DNA of 55,636 nucleotides, from contig CAJOEP010000021.1 of assembly GCA_905233445.1 (NCBI GenBank), forward strand, positions 1-55,636. Direction: 5' to 3'. Source of the DNA: an uncultured Bacteroidales bacterium (GTDB lineage Bacteria; Bacteroidota; Bacteroidia; Bacteroidales; F082). Of this stretch, positions 1-14,968 are shown piece after piece. The position numbers and the translations under genes are program-made. The notes below the pieces were generated by a model that was given only the letters and a program-made list of their open reading frames with translations, was not told the DNA's origin and searched no databases. The number at the start of each line of letters is the position of its first letter. The stretch's first letter is position 1.

Positions 1-252
1 ATTAACGATTTGGGCTTCCTTTCGATGGGATTGCGCACCACTGCAACCTTCGTGCCACTCACCTTGGCGCTGTTTTTCCCAGGCCGTTTCAAGTCGAAAT
101 GGGTGTTTTTCTCAATTATTTTCGGTACGGCGTGCCTTATTTTCGCAGAATTAGTATCTTTGCCTGTCGATTCAATCTATGTCGGATTGCTCGGCTCAAT
201 AACGTGCTGTTTAATTGGACGCGAGACTACGAGACACGAGACGCGAGAATAG
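1..252 (+). CDS. Sodium:solute symporter family protein, C-terminal fragment
   Basis: The reading frame is open from the first base of the window and stops at 250-252, so only about the last 83 residues are present. They show two to three hydrophobic segments with the string MGLRTTATFVPLTLALFFPG, which resembles the final helices of SSS-family (PutP/SGLT-like) Na+-coupled transporters of Bacteroidetes. These are inner-membrane importers of sugars, amino acids or similar solutes; the substrate cannot be told from this fragment. The last eleven or so residues (GRETTRHETRE) are translated from a simple-word repeat (cgagac/acgag units) that runs past the stop codon, so the natural C terminus was probably altered by repeat growth. 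Family assignment is from remembered motif resemblance only. Confidence 0.65.
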   Translation: MNDLGFLSMGLRTTATFVPLTLALFFPGRFKSKWVFFSIIFGTACLIFAELVSLPVDSIYVGLLGSITCCLIGRETTRHETRE

Positions 253-277
253 ATCCCGTGTCCCGCGTCTCGTAGTC
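225..277. repeat. Inverted repeat of cgagac-type words spanning a stop codon
   Basis: Arms gactacgagac (225-235) and gtctcgtagtc (267-277) are exact reverse complements separated by 31 bases. The middle is also made of related words (acacgag, acgcgag, cgtgtcccgcg). The stop codon of the symporter lies in the loop. It could act as a terminator-like hairpin, but there is no T-run immediately after it. It belongs to the class of stop-proximal simple repeats seen elsewhere in the window. Confidence 0.6.
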
Positions 278-320
278 CCGAGTCAAATTTTAAATTTTGA
301 ATCTCTAAATCTTAAATCAT

Positions 321-1352
321 ATGAAGCGAGGATTCGGAAGTGACAACCATTCGGGAATAAGTCCTGAGGTTTTGAAGGCGATTGCCGACGCTAATGTCGA
401 GCATGCCTTGGCATACGGCGACGATGAATATTGCGCCCGCGTGGAGCAGCTATTCAAGCAACACTTTGGCAATCAAGCAATTGTGTCGTTTGTCTTCAAC
501 GGCACCGGCGCCAACACCATGGCAATCGATGCTATGGTCCGCTCGCATGAGGCAGTGATTTGTGCCGAGACAGCTCACGTCAACGTTGATGAATGTGGTG
601 CTCCACAGCGTATCGTGGGATGCCGACTGCTCACCGTTGACACACCAGACGGCAAGCTCACTCCAGATCTGGTGATGACGCGCATGCACGGTTTCGGCTT
701 CGAGCATCATTCGCAGCCAAAAGCTATCACCATAACCCAATCAACGGAACTGGGAACGCTCTATACTATCAACGAAATCAAGGCTTTAGCCGATTTGGCT
801 CACAAGCACAACATGTATCTTCACATGGACGGCGCTCGTCTCGCCAACGCCGCCGTGGCATTGAATTGCACCTTCAAAGAGATGACAACCGATGCCGGCG
901 TTGATGTCGTTTCGTTCGGCGGCACCAAAAACGGCTTGATGATAGGGGAGTCGGTGGTGTTTCTGAATCCTGAACTGGCTAAAGATTACAAATATCGCCG
1001 CAAACAAGGACTTCAGCTCTGCTCGAAGATGCGCTTCCTTGCGGTTCAGTTCGAGGCCTATTTCAAAGACGACCTCTGGCGGCGCAACGCGGAGCATTCC
1101 AATAAAATGGCGCAATTGCTTTACAATGCAGTGAAAGACATCCCGCAGGTGAAAGTGGTTTATCCTGTGCAAGTGAACGGCGTCTTTGCCAAACTTCCTC
1201 GCAACGTATGGACCGAACTCCAGAAACAATATTTCTTCTACGACTGGGACATCGACAACGACGTGGTAAGATGGATGTGTTCTTTCGACACTACGGAAGA
1301 TGATATCAGGAATTTCGTTGAAGCTTTGAAGTCTTTAGTTGTTAGTCGTTAG
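321..1352 (+). CDS. ltaE: Low-specificity L-threonine aldolase
   Basis: A 343-residue PLP enzyme of the beta-eliminating lyase/threonine aldolase family. It cleaves L-threonine or L-allo-threonine to glycine and acetaldehyde in the cytoplasm. The N terminus has the family pattern SDNHSGISPEVLKAI. The PLP lysine is Lys203 in SFGGTKNG, and the DGARLANAAVAL segment (from Asp170) carries the cofactor-contacting Asp and Arg. Length fits the family (about 340). The ATG at 321 is the first in frame and matches the usual N terminus. It is convergent with the NhaC gene, and the two stop codons overlap inside a 'gtctttagttgttagtcgttag' type repeat that encodes the tail SLVVSR. Confidence 0.9.
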   Translation: MKRGFGSDNHSGISPEVLKAIADANVEHALAYGDDEYCARVEQLFKQHFGNQAIVSFVFNGTGANTMAIDAMVRSHEAVICAETAHVNVDECGAPQRIVGCRLLTVDTPDGKLTPDLVMTRMHGFGFEHHSQPKAITITQSTELGTLYTINEIKALADLAHKHNMYLHMDGARLANAAVALNCTFKEMTTDAGVDVVSFGGTKNGLMIGESVVFLNPELAKDYKYRRKQGLQLCSKMRFLAVQFEAYFKDDLWRRNAEHSNKMAQLLYNAVKDIPQVKVVYPVQVNGVFAKLPRNVWTELQKQYFFYDWDIDNDVVRWMCSFDTTEDDIRNFVEALKSLVVSR

Positions 1353-3004
1353 TCTTTCTTTCCGACAAATCTCACAATAGCGGCGAGCATTGCTATCGCT
1401 ATCACAAACGCCAGCCATGATGGCATTCCTAATGCTGTCGGCAATACTCCAATCAACAAGGCTACTGCACCAACGGTGAGCGCATAAGGCATCTGTGTCT
1501 TTACGTGTTGCAGATGGTTACATCCCGACGCCATCGAGCTCATGATGGTGGTATCTGAAATAGGCGAGCAGTGGTCTCCCATTACGGCACCTGCCATTAC
1601 AGAGGCTACAACGTTGTAAAACAACGGCATAGTGGCTGTAACGCTGAATCCCTGATCCTTACAAAGCATCCACGATGCAGGTAAAATCAAAGGATAAAGT
1701 ATAGCCATAGTGCCCCATGAGGTGCCTGTCGAAAAGCCTATCAAAGCTGCTAAAAGGAACGTCAATGCCGGTACGATAAATGGCGATAACGACAGCTTCA
1801 GCAAGATGTCGGAAACAAACTCCGCTGTGTGCATGTCTTTGGTAACCAATGCGATAGACCAAGCCATAGTGAGAATCAGCACTGCGTTGAACATCACCTT
1901 GAAGCCTTCAATCATCTCTTCCATAATCTTGCCAAACTCCAACGAGCCGCGAAGCAAAGTCATGATGACAGCCACAATCAGCGAGATGAGCGACGACCAA
2001 AGTAAAGCTAAATATGAGTTGGCATTGCCAATGGTTGCTGATAGTTTCGAGAATGTGTCTAAATTAGCATCTTGCCAAACTGATGAATCGTAACCGGTTA
2101 CAAACAGTCCGATGATGGTGCCTAAAATCAAGGTTAAAAGAGGAACCAAAGCGTCAATGCCATGTGCGGATGTAGCGTTATCTGATGTCTCTGAACTTGA
2201 ATCCGACTTTATACGTGCCTCTTTTTCAGCTCTCAGCATCGGTCCGAAGTCTCGCTGGCTGTATATCAGCATCAGCACGAAAGCGAGGGTGAGAAGAGGG
2301 TAGAAGCTGTATTTCAGCGAGTGGAAAAACACCGAATAGGCTGAAGCGTCGATGCCGATAACGTCAATGCCTTCTTGAATGTAACTCAACTCCGCTCCAA
2401 TCCACGTGGTGACGAAAGCTATAGCAACCACTGGGGCTGACGTTGAATCGACTATGTAAGCCAGTTTCTCTCGCGACACCTTCAGCTTGTCGGCTACCGG
2501 TCGCATGGTGTTTCCCACCATCAATGTGTTCGAATAGTCGTCAAAGAAAATGCATAGGTCCATGATAAACGTCATAAGCTGTCCTGATCGCGGACCTTTC
2601 GCGCGTCGCAGCAGCCAATTCACTATACCTTGCATACCTCCGTTTGCCGAGATAATCTTGACCATTCCGCCAATAGTCAAGGTGAAAACGATGATGGTGA
2701 CGTGGTCTGAATCGAAAATCGAGCCTACGATGTATGTGTCAACCACACGTATTAGTCCGCTGCCTAATGCCATCCCGGGTTCCTGTCCCGTAAACAGCGC
2801 CATTAGGAAGGTGCCCGAAAACACTCCGAGAAACAGCGCTGATATCACCTCTTTTAATACCAGAGCCATCACTATAGCGATGAGAGGCGGCAGTATCGAC
2901 AGCCATAGTGGCATCGGACCTTCAATAGGACCACAGTAATAAAGCAGCGCCAAACAAGCTAAAATGGCAGCAATTACTATCAGTATAGCCGTTTTTCTTT
3001 TCAT
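1349..3004 (-). CDS. NhaC-family Na+/H+ antiporter
   Basis: A 551-residue polytopic inner-membrane protein with about a dozen hydrophobic segments. Conserved-looking stretches include CIFFDDYSNTLMVGNTMRP (an acidic pair in a membrane segment, typical of the NhaC/ArsB-type superfamily), DSTSAPVVAIAFVTTWIGAE, FSTGTSWGTMAILYPL and GDHCSPISDTTIMSSMASGC. These match the Na_H_antiporter (NhaC) family that exchanges Na+ for H+, or in some members malate/lactate; the ion specificity is not proven here. The start overlaps the end of the upstream aldo/keto reductase gene by an ATGA, implying translational coupling. It is the last gene of a three-gene minus-strand unit. Confidence 0.85.
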   Translation of the reverse strand: MKRKTAILIVIAAILACLALLYYCGPIEGPMPLWLSILPPLIAIVMALVLKEVISALFLGVFSGTFLMALFTGQEPGMALGSGLIRVVDTYIVGSIFDSDHVTIIVFTLTIGGMVKIISANGGMQGIVNWLLRRAKGPRSGQLMTFIMDLCIFFDDYSNTLMVGNTMRPVADKLKVSREKLAYIVDSTSAPVVAIAFVTTWIGAELSYIQEGIDVIGIDASAYSVFFHSLKYSFYPLLTLAFVLMLIYSQRDFGPMLRAEKEARIKSDSSSETSDNATSAHGIDALVPLLTLILGTIIGLFVTGYDSSVWQDANLDTFSKLSATIGNANSYLALLWSSLISLIVAVIMTLLRGSLEFGKIMEEMIEGFKVMFNAVLILTMAWSIALVTKDMHTAEFVSDILLKLSLSPFIVPALTFLLAALIGFSTGTSWGTMAILYPLILPASWMLCKDQGFSVTATMPLFYNVVASVMAGAVMGDHCSPISDTTIMSSMASGCNHLQHVKTQMPYALTVGAVALLIGVLPTALGMPSWLAFVIAIAMLAAIVRFVGKKD

Positions 3005-4380
3005 AAGGTTCTCAGTTTCTCAACAATATCGTTAATTCTTGTCAGCTGTTCAGGTATGTTGATGTGTTGCGGACAGTGCGACACGCATTGGTTGCATCCT
3101 ATGCAGTGTTCCACTTGTCGGTCGGCTTCCAGCTGACGGTTGTATTCTATCAGGAAACGGCGGCGTGCACGGCTGAAATCGGCCGACTGCGGGTTGTCGA
3201 CAATGCTGCCCTCGTTGACGCATTTGTTATAGAAACCGAAGTTCGTCGGGATGTCGATTCCATAAGGACATGGCATGCAGTATTGGCACGCGGTGCAAGG
3301 GATTATCGGATATTTCAGATATTGATTTGCAATCTCCATCAACATTTTAATCTCATCGTCGGTGCATGGCTGAAGCGGACAATAAGTCCTCAAATTATCC
3401 TGCAGATGCTCCATGTAGGTCATGCCGCTCAACACGGTGAGGACGTTAGGGTAGGTGCCGACGAATCGGAACGCCCATGATGCCACGCTGTTTTGCGGTG
3501 CGTGTTGCTTCAGCGTATTTGCAAGAATATCAGGGAGTTTCGACAAACGTCCGCCTAACAATGGCTCCATGATCACTGCGGGAATGTTCAAATCTGTCAA
3601 TCTCTTGTAAAGATAATCGGCGTTGACGTTGCTTTGGCTTAAGTCGTGGGCATGCTCCCAGTCCACATAGTTCATTTCTATCTGCACGAAATCCCAGCGG
3701 TATTTGTCGTGGTTGTCGAGCAGCCACTCGATGACGCGCTGGTCGCCGTGGAACGAGAACCCGAGATTGCGGATACGACCTGCTTTGCGCTCTTCCTGCA
3801 CGAAATCAATAATCCCATTCTCGATATAGCGTTTCTGGAAGGTGTCCCAGCCGCTCAAACCCTTGCTGCCGTTGCCGACGGAATGCAGCAGATAGTAGTC
3901 AAAATAATCAGTTTGAAGCTTCTCAAACGAGTCATGATACATCTTTATCGATGCCTCACGGCTCCAGAACTGAGGCGCGAAATTCGACAGTTTGGTGGCA
4001 AGAAAATACTTGTTTCGCGGATGACGGCTCAATGCGATTCCAGTGGAAACCTCAGAGTTTCCGCGGCAATACACAGGCGAGGTGTCGTAATAGTTTACAC
4101 CGTGTTCCATGGCATAATCCACCAATTTGTTGACCATCTCCTGATCGATAACGTCGTCTTTGAAAGGCAGTCGCATCATGCCGTAGCCCAAAATCGACAC
4201 GCGGTCGTTGGTGTTGTGGTTGATGCGATATGTCATCTTGTCCTTCGGTATGTCGCCGACGGAATATGTCGTTTCTTTTTCAAAAGTCTCTGATTTGCAA
4301 CCGCTTAAGGCAATAGCCGACACTGCCGTCGTGGCGCCTAAAACCTTCAGAAAGTCTTTTCTTGATATATTGTTTTCCAT
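3001..4380 (-). CDS. Exported aldo/keto reductase with C-terminal 4Fe-4S ferredoxin domain
   Basis: 459 residues. The N terminus (SRKDFLKVLGATTAVSAIAL then LSGC) looks like a Tat-style signal with RK instead of RR followed by a lipobox, so an envelope location is likely. The AKR barrel keeps the catalytic tetrad: Asp and Tyr in NYYDTSPVY, Lys in FLATKL, His in YYLLHSVG. The C-terminal 110 residues carry two cysteine clusters, CTACQYCMPCPYGIDIP and CIGCNQCVSHCPQHINIP, which should bind 4Fe-4S clusters. This architecture is common in anaerobes, and the partner is probably the polyferredoxin encoded 1 bp upstream. The natural substrate is unknown. The downstream NhaC gene overlaps by 4 bp. Confidence 0.85.
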   Translation of the reverse strand: MENNISRKDFLKVLGATTAVSAIALSGCKSETFEKETTYSVGDIPKDKMTYRINHNTNDRVSILGYGMMRLPFKDDVIDQEMVNKLVDYAMEHGVNYYDTSPVYCRGNSEVSTGIALSRHPRNKYFLATKLSNFAPQFWSREASIKMYHDSFEKLQTDYFDYYLLHSVGNGSKGLSGWDTFQKRYIENGIIDFVQEERKAGRIRNLGFSFHGDQRVIEWLLDNHDKYRWDFVQIEMNYVDWEHAHDLSQSNVNADYLYKRLTDLNIPAVIMEPLLGGRLSKLPDILANTLKQHAPQNSVASWAFRFVGTYPNVLTVLSGMTYMEHLQDNLRTYCPLQPCTDDEIKMLMEIANQYLKYPIIPCTACQYCMPCPYGIDIPTNFGFYNKCVNEGSIVDNPQSADFSRARRRFLIEYNRQLEADRQVEHCIGCNQCVSHCPQHINIPEQLTRINDIVEKLRTL

Positions 4381-4381
4381 G

Positions 4382-5863
4382 TTACACCTCCTTATGAATT
4401 AAATTGCCCTCAACATAAATCGCTGAAAATGGTCTGGCCGGACAAACATGCTCGCATGCGCCGCATCCGATGCAGCGTTCCTCGTTGACGATCGGAATCT
4501 TTGGCGATGCCTCGTCATTCGGATCGTATGGCATCATCGTGATTGCGCCTGAAGGACAATGCTTTGCGCAGTTGCCGCACGCCACGCCGTCGCGCAAAGG
4601 CACGCAGTTTTGGCCAATCCACACTGCATGACCTATTTGAATAGCGGTCTTTTCCTCGCGTGTGATTTTACGTATTGCGCCAGCTGGACACACTTCCGAA
4701 CATTTGGTGCATTCCGGACGGCAGTAGCCACGTTCGTACGACATCTCTGGCTGCATGAAAGTCTCAAGTTTTGACGAGGCGCGAAGCACGTCGTTAGGGC
4801 AGACCTGTACGCACAGCTGGCATCCCGTGCAACGCGATGAGAAATTCTCTAAACTTACCGAACCGGCAGGTTTTATTGGCGTTTCGCGCTTCGGAGCCTT
4901 CTTCTTCTCTATGGTTGCAAGTCCGCCGTCAACGACTTTTTCTTGAGCCCTCAAAGTTGATGCGGCAGCTAAAGTTGCAATGGTTGTTATAAATGTCTTG
5001 CGTGAGGTTTTTCCAGTGCGCTCTGATTTCTCTTTGCACGCGCTGTTCTCCCGCGTTGCATCATATTCCATTGCTCCTCTCTTGCATCCGCTCACGCAAT
5101 TGAAGCACATCACGCATTTCGAGTAGTCAATAACATGGTTTTTGGCGTCAATCGCCGAGCAGCGGCAGTTTTTCTCGCAAAGTCCGCAGCTGTTGCACTT
5201 CTCAGTATTGAAATGCAGTTTGAAAACAGAAAATTTCGACAGGCAGCCCAGCAACGCTCCAACAGGGCAGATGCTGTTGCAGTACCAACGGCCGTTTACC
5301 AAGGCTAATATGGTGATTATCAAGAAGTAAGCGATTGAAATTATAAAAATCGGCAGGCTCTTGATATAAACATCAACGTGATAGAATGCGTAGCTGCCCC
5401 AACGCTCGGCGAAATATGCTAACACATTGTTAATCAAGCGATAAATAGGGGAGAAGAGGTTCGAGGCGATGCGTCCGAAAATGCTGTATGGCTCGATGAA
5501 AATCGCGACAGATGTGAATCCGAATGCGATTAACAAAAAGAACGCCAAAGCGATATAATAACTATATTTTTTTCTTCTTTTGAAGCTGTAACGGTGCTTT
5601 TTTTGTTTCTCGGCGATATGTGCGATGCCGTCCTGATAAATTCCGAGAGGGCAGATGACGGAGCAGTAGATGCGTCCGAAAAGCAAGGTAACGATGAGGA
5701 TTGCAATCAATATCACGAAGCTCGATGCCATTATCGCCGGCACCATCTGCAGTTTCGCCATCCAGCCGAACCACGCATGAAGCGCTCCTGAAAAGTCCAA
5801 AAACAGCAACGTAATCAATATGAAACTGATTGTCGCTGTTAGAATTCGTAGTTTTCTTAACAT
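4382..5863 (-). CDS. NapH/MauN-like membrane polyferredoxin
   Basis: 493 residues. The first 190 residues contain about five membrane segments and the NapH-like signature CSVICPLGIYQDG, repeated as CNSICPVGALLG near residue 195. The rest holds several Cys motifs for 4Fe-4S clusters: CNSCGLCEKNCRCSAI, CVMCFNCVSGCKRGAM, CTGCQLCVQVCPNDVL, CTKCSEVCPAGAI, CGNCAKHCPSGAI and CIGCGACEHVCPARPF. A middle segment (TSRKTFITTIATLAAASTLR) looks like an internal Tat-like signal or anchor, as if a second exported ferredoxin had been fused on. It probably passes electrons between the quinone pool and exported partners such as the adjacent aldo/keto reductase. First gene of the unit. Confidence 0.8.
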   Translation of the reverse strand: MLRKLRILTATISFILITLLFLDFSGALHAWFGWMAKLQMVPAIMASSFVILIAILIVTLLFGRIYCSVICPLGIYQDGIAHIAEKQKKHRYSFKRRKKYSYYIALAFFLLIAFGFTSVAIFIEPYSIFGRIASNLFSPIYRLINNVLAYFAERWGSYAFYHVDVYIKSLPIFIISIAYFLIITILALVNGRWYCNSICPVGALLGCLSKFSVFKLHFNTEKCNSCGLCEKNCRCSAIDAKNHVIDYSKCVMCFNCVSGCKRGAMEYDATRENSACKEKSERTGKTSRKTFITTIATLAAASTLRAQEKVVDGGLATIEKKKAPKRETPIKPAGSVSLENFSSRCTGCQLCVQVCPNDVLRASSKLETFMQPEMSYERGYCRPECTKCSEVCPAGAIRKITREEKTAIQIGHAVWIGQNCVPLRDGVACGNCAKHCPSGAITMMPYDPNDEASPKIPIVNEERCIGCGACEHVCPARPFSAIYVEGNLIHKEV

Positions 5864-5879
5864 AATCTTTCCTCTCTTT

Positions 5880-5931
5880 TAACTTTTAACTATAAACTTT
5901 AAAACGACTCTAAACTCTACACTCTAAACTC
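5880..5931. repeat. Simple-word repeat of 'ctctaaactct' units
   Basis: The gap between the polyferredoxin start and the ligA stop is made of near-repeats: aacttttaactataaacttt, then actctaaactctacactct, then aaactctcaact, running into the ligA stop codon. The reverse complement of the same words is found at 43850-43915. No clear promoter was recognised in it. Confidence 0.7.
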
Positions 5932-8001
<2,070 letters not shown>

Positions 8002-9006
8002 TTACAAATATACATATGAAAATATGATCAGTGCTGTGTTCAACAGCGCGAAAATTATGTAACAGCTCAGCACAAGCCATTTGTTTCTCGTCCAAAAAGC
8101 CGAATTTTTATAAAACTCTTTCCATCCTACATATCCGGCTATGATATATGTCGGTATAGCCATAAATAAAATGTCAAAATCGTAGGTGAATAGTGAGCAG
8201 ACAAAAATCATGAACGTTGGCAACACCAATAGTATATACTTCCGCCAAACTCTTAAAAAGCCGAAAAGCAGCAGCAATGACATTGGCGGCACCATCGCCA
8301 ACAGCAGGAAGTAAACAGTCCAACGATAAAAGAATGTTTCGCACATCGGTTCGCTTAAAAACATAGTCATGGTGAAGAACGGCTCGTGGTAAACCACTAT
8401 GTCAACAAGCGCTTGCGTAAAGGCGACGGAAACGATGTAGCCTATCAATGTCATGAGAGCACCTTTCCAGTTTTTAAGGATAAGGAGTGTCAGGACAATT
8501 CCCAGATAATATATGATGCTATGGTAGCAGACAGCAAAACCCAGTCCGAGACAGAATCCCGCAATGATAAAAGTGGTGCGGTGAAACTTTTCTATCTCGT
8601 TGTCGTCCAACAGCTTATGCTGTTTAATGATAAGAAGCGTCCCATATAGGAGGAATGGGAGAGCAACCATCTCGGCTATCGGATGTACACTTGCGTAAGG
8701 AAAACACCACAGCAAGGCTGCAAAAGTGGCAATCTCCAACGCAGTCGTTTTGTCGGCGATTATTTTTGTGATTCTATAAGCTAAAGTGATGATTAGTAAT
8801 GAGAAAGCACCGAGAATCAGTCTCGCGATGTAAACCACCCATGGGTTTATCATCCAACGCTCAGGTATCGGATAATAATTGAACTCCAACGAGCTGGTCA
8901 TAGAGCCGTCGGTGAATAACATCGCAAACAATCTCGCGACAACAGCCAGCGACAAGATGTATACCAGCGGGTGTTTTATGCTGAAAAAAAACAGTTTTTC
9001 TTTCAT
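8002..9006 (-). CDS. Polytopic membrane protein, possibly glycosyltransferase-like
   Basis: About 334 residues with roughly nine hydrophobic segments and few charged loops. I do not recognise the family with confidence. The layout (a short lumenal-type loop after the first helix with Asp and Glu, a region ARLILGAFSLLIITLAYRITKIIAD, then many helices) recalls GT-C glycosyltransferases such as the Alg9/PIG-B group, which use lipid-linked sugars, but the catalytic acidic pair is not clear. The longest frame begins at a TTG two codons upstream (9012); the ATG at 9006 is preferred. It lies just after a small lipoprotein gene on the same strand (gap about 6 bp) and just before ligA. Confidence 0.55.
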   Translation of the reverse strand: MKEKLFFFSIKHPLVYILSLAVVARLFAMLFTDGSMTSSLEFNYYPIPERWMINPWVVYIARLILGAFSLLIITLAYRITKIIADKTTALEIATFAALLWCFPYASVHPIAEMVALPFLLYGTLLIIKQHKLLDDNEIEKFHRTTFIIAGFCLGLGFAVCYHSIIYYLGIVLTLLILKNWKGALMTLIGYIVSVAFTQALVDIVVYHEPFFTMTMFLSEPMCETFFYRWTVYFLLLAMVPPMSLLLLFGFLRVWRKYILLVLPTFMIFVCSLFTYDFDILFMAIPTYIIAGYVGWKEFYKNSAFWTRNKWLVLSCYIIFALLNTALIIFSYVYL

Positions 9007-9012
9007 AATCAA

Positions 9013-9219
9013 TTATTTATAAGTGCAATCGTACAGCTCTTTGTTATACAGATTGTTGTAATAAGTCTCAACATCGCGGCATTCGCTCTTCGAATATGCA
9101 TCGTAATAGATGCCCTCCGTGCCGTCCTCGAGATTTTTGCAGTAACAATGCCTCTCACACGACGAGAAAACAACCGCAATTATTGATAATAACAGAAAAA
9201 ACGCTAAAATCTTTTTCAT
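9013..9219 (-). CDS. Small Cys-rich lipoprotein
   Basis: 68 residues. The N terminus is an SPII signal peptide (MKKILAFFLLLSIIAVVFSSC) with lipobox FSSC. The mature part is short and has several further cysteines (HCYCKN, ECRDV, LYDCTYK) that could form disulfides. No domain is recognised. A TATCTTTG box lies about 20 bp upstream, so it has its own promoter and probably leads the short transcript with the membrane protein gene that follows. Short, but the signal peptide, promoter and tight packing support it as real. Confidence 0.7.
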   Translation of the reverse strand: MKKILAFFLLLSIIAVVFSSCERHCYCKNLEDGTEGIYYDAYSKSECRDVETYYNNLYNKELYDCTYK

Positions 9220-9239
9220 TACAGATGATGTTTAACCTG

Positions 9240-9247
9240 CAAAGATA
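9240..9247 (-). promoter_or_regulatory. Bacteroidetes-type -7 box for the small lipoprotein
   Basis: On the minus strand this reads TATCTTTG, matching the TAnnTTTG -7 consensus of the Bacteroidetes housekeeping sigma factor. It is about 20 bp before the ATG. No clear -33 TTTG was seen at the ideal spacing. Confidence 0.5.
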
Positions 9248-9342
9248 ACAAAAATTTTTGAAACTTCAGTAAGGTTTTTTTAAAATTAATTATTCAAAAT
9301 CATGTCGAATTTCTCAAAAAAATACTTAATTTCGCAGTATGA

Positions 9343-13242
<3,900 letters not shown>

Positions 13243-13255
13243 AAATTATAAAATT

Positions 13256-14938
13256 ATGTTTAAAGGTCATCCCAAAGGTTTGTACGCCCTCGCTTTAGCC
13301 AATACAGGCGAGCGTTTCGGCTATTACACCATGCTTGCGATTTTTGTGTTGTTTTTGCAGGCTAAATTCGGTTTAACAGCAAATGCGGCCGGTCAGTATT
13401 ACGGTATCTTCCTCGCCGCAGTATATTTCATGCCCATCCTTGGCGGATATATCGCCGACAGGTTCTGGGGATTCGGAAAGACAGTGGTCACCGGTATTTT
13501 GGTGATGTTCGCCGGTTATCTCCTGCTGTTTACCCAAAAGGATGCCAGCGGCAGTATGGCGTTCACAATGATGATAATAGCACTGCTCTGCATCGCTGTG
13601 GGTACGGGTCTGTTTAAGGGCAACCTCCAGGTGATGGTGGGCAATCTTTACGACGATGCCAAATACGCCGCAAAACGCGATGGAGGCTTCAGCCTGTTTT
13701 ACATGGCAATAAACATCGGCTCGATGTTCGCCCCTACAACGGCGACTGCTGTCACCAACCTTTTTCTGGGTAAGAGCGGCTTTACATACGACGCCAATAT
13801 CCCTTCGCTGGCACATCAGTTCCTAAACGGAAACATTACAGGCGATGGAATGGCGCGTTTGGAGTCATTGGCTGCGGCTCAAAGTAGTTTCGGCGGCGAT
13901 ATGACCGTATTCTGCCAAAACTATATCGATTCATTATCAGTGGCTTACAGCTACGGATTCGGCATCGCATGCATATCCCTGATTCTTTCAATCGCAATCT
14001 ATTTCGGCTTCCGTAAGTCGTTCAAACACGTCGACGTGCGCAAGGGCGAAAAGGTGGCGACACAGGAGAAAGTCGTGGAACTCACACCTAAACAAACCAA
14101 AGACCGCGTGGTGGCACTGTGCCTGGTGTTTGCCGTCGTCATCTTCTTCTGGATGGCATTCCAGCAAGCTGGCCTTACGCTGACATATTTCGCCCGCGAC
14201 TACACATCAAATGTGGCGACAGGCTGGACACGCATCGGTTTCGATGTGTTCACCTTGGCGATGATAGCTGTCGGCGTTTATGCTTTGTTCGGAGTGTTCC
14301 AAAGCGATACAAAAAAAGGCAAGATGCTTTCGGGAATGCTGCTCGCGGCCTGTGTGGCTGGCGTTTGGTACAAGGTTGCCAATATTGAAGAGCAGGTTAG
14401 TTTGCTTCCTCAGATTTTCCAGCATTTCAATCCGTTCTTCGTGGTGGCTCTGACACCTGTCTCAATGGCGCTTTTCGGAGCTTTGGCTAAGAAAGGCAAG
14501 GAACCGTCGGCACCGCGTAAAATAGCCCTCGGAATGCTTGTGGCCGCCCTGGGATATTGCGTGATGGCAGCGGCGTCGTTCGGATTGCCTTCCCCAAGAG
14601 AACTGTCAGAAACTGGTGGCGTAAGCAATGTATTGGTTTCCCCTAACTGGCTGATATCCACTTATTTAGTGCTTACATTCGGCGAACTACTGCTCAGCCC
14701 GATGGGTATCTCATTCGTCTCGAAAGTGGCTCCTCCGAAGCTCAAAGGTCTGATGATGGGAATGTGGTTTGGCGCCACCGCTATCGGTAACTACCTCACC
14801 TCGGTTATCAGCTCGATTTGGAACACAGGATTGTCTCTTGTAATGATTTGGGGCGTCCTCATCATCCTCTGCGTGGTCTCAGCCATCTTCATGTTCTCCA
14901 TGATGAAACGACTTGAAAACGCCACCTCGGAATGCTAG
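13256..14938 (+). CDS. POT-family proton-dependent peptide transporter
   Basis: About 560 residues with some 12-14 membrane helices. It carries the POT/PTR signature GERFGYYTM in helix 1 (ExxERFxYY-type, proton coupling) and GGYIADRFWGFGKTV in the first cytoplasmic loop. It imports di- and tripeptides driven by protons across the inner membrane. The frame could start at 13235, overlapping the beta-galactosidase stop by 8 bp, but MFKGHPKGLYALALANTGER is the usual family N terminus, so the ATG at 13256 is chosen. It follows the galactosidase with a 13 bp gap, suggesting co-transcription. A 44 nt palindrome lies downstream. Confidence 0.9.
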   Translation: MFKGHPKGLYALALANTGERFGYYTMLAIFVLFLQAKFGLTANAAGQYYGIFLAAVYFMPILGGYIADRFWGFGKTVVTGILVMFAGYLLLFTQKDASGSMAFTMMIIALLCIAVGTGLFKGNLQVMVGNLYDDAKYAAKRDGGFSLFYMAINIGSMFAPTTATAVTNLFLGKSGFTYDANIPSLAHQFLNGNITGDGMARLESLAAAQSSFGGDMTVFCQNYIDSLSVAYSYGFGIACISLILSIAIYFGFRKSFKHVDVRKGEKVATQEKVVELTPKQTKDRVVALCLVFAVVIFFWMAFQQAGLTLTYFARDYTSNVATGWTRIGFDVFTLAMIAVGVYALFGVFQSDTKKGKMLSGMLLAACVAGVWYKVANIEEQVSLLPQIFQHFNPFFVVALTPVSMALFGALAKKGKEPSAPRKIALGMLVAALGYCVMAAASFGLPSPRELSETGGVSNVLVSPNWLISTYLVLTFGELLLSPMGISFVSKVAPPKLKGLMMGMWFGATAIGNYLTSVISSIWNTGLSLVMIWGVLIILCVVSAIFMFSMMKRLENATSEC

Positions 14939-14968
14939 ACAGGATTAAAAAACGATAGTTGTTCAGTC

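Noticed and set aside
1710..2093. Several open frames antisense to the NhaC, AKR, T9SS and dnaE genes
   Set aside because: They mirror well-supported genes and have no family resemblance, promoters or start contexts of their own.
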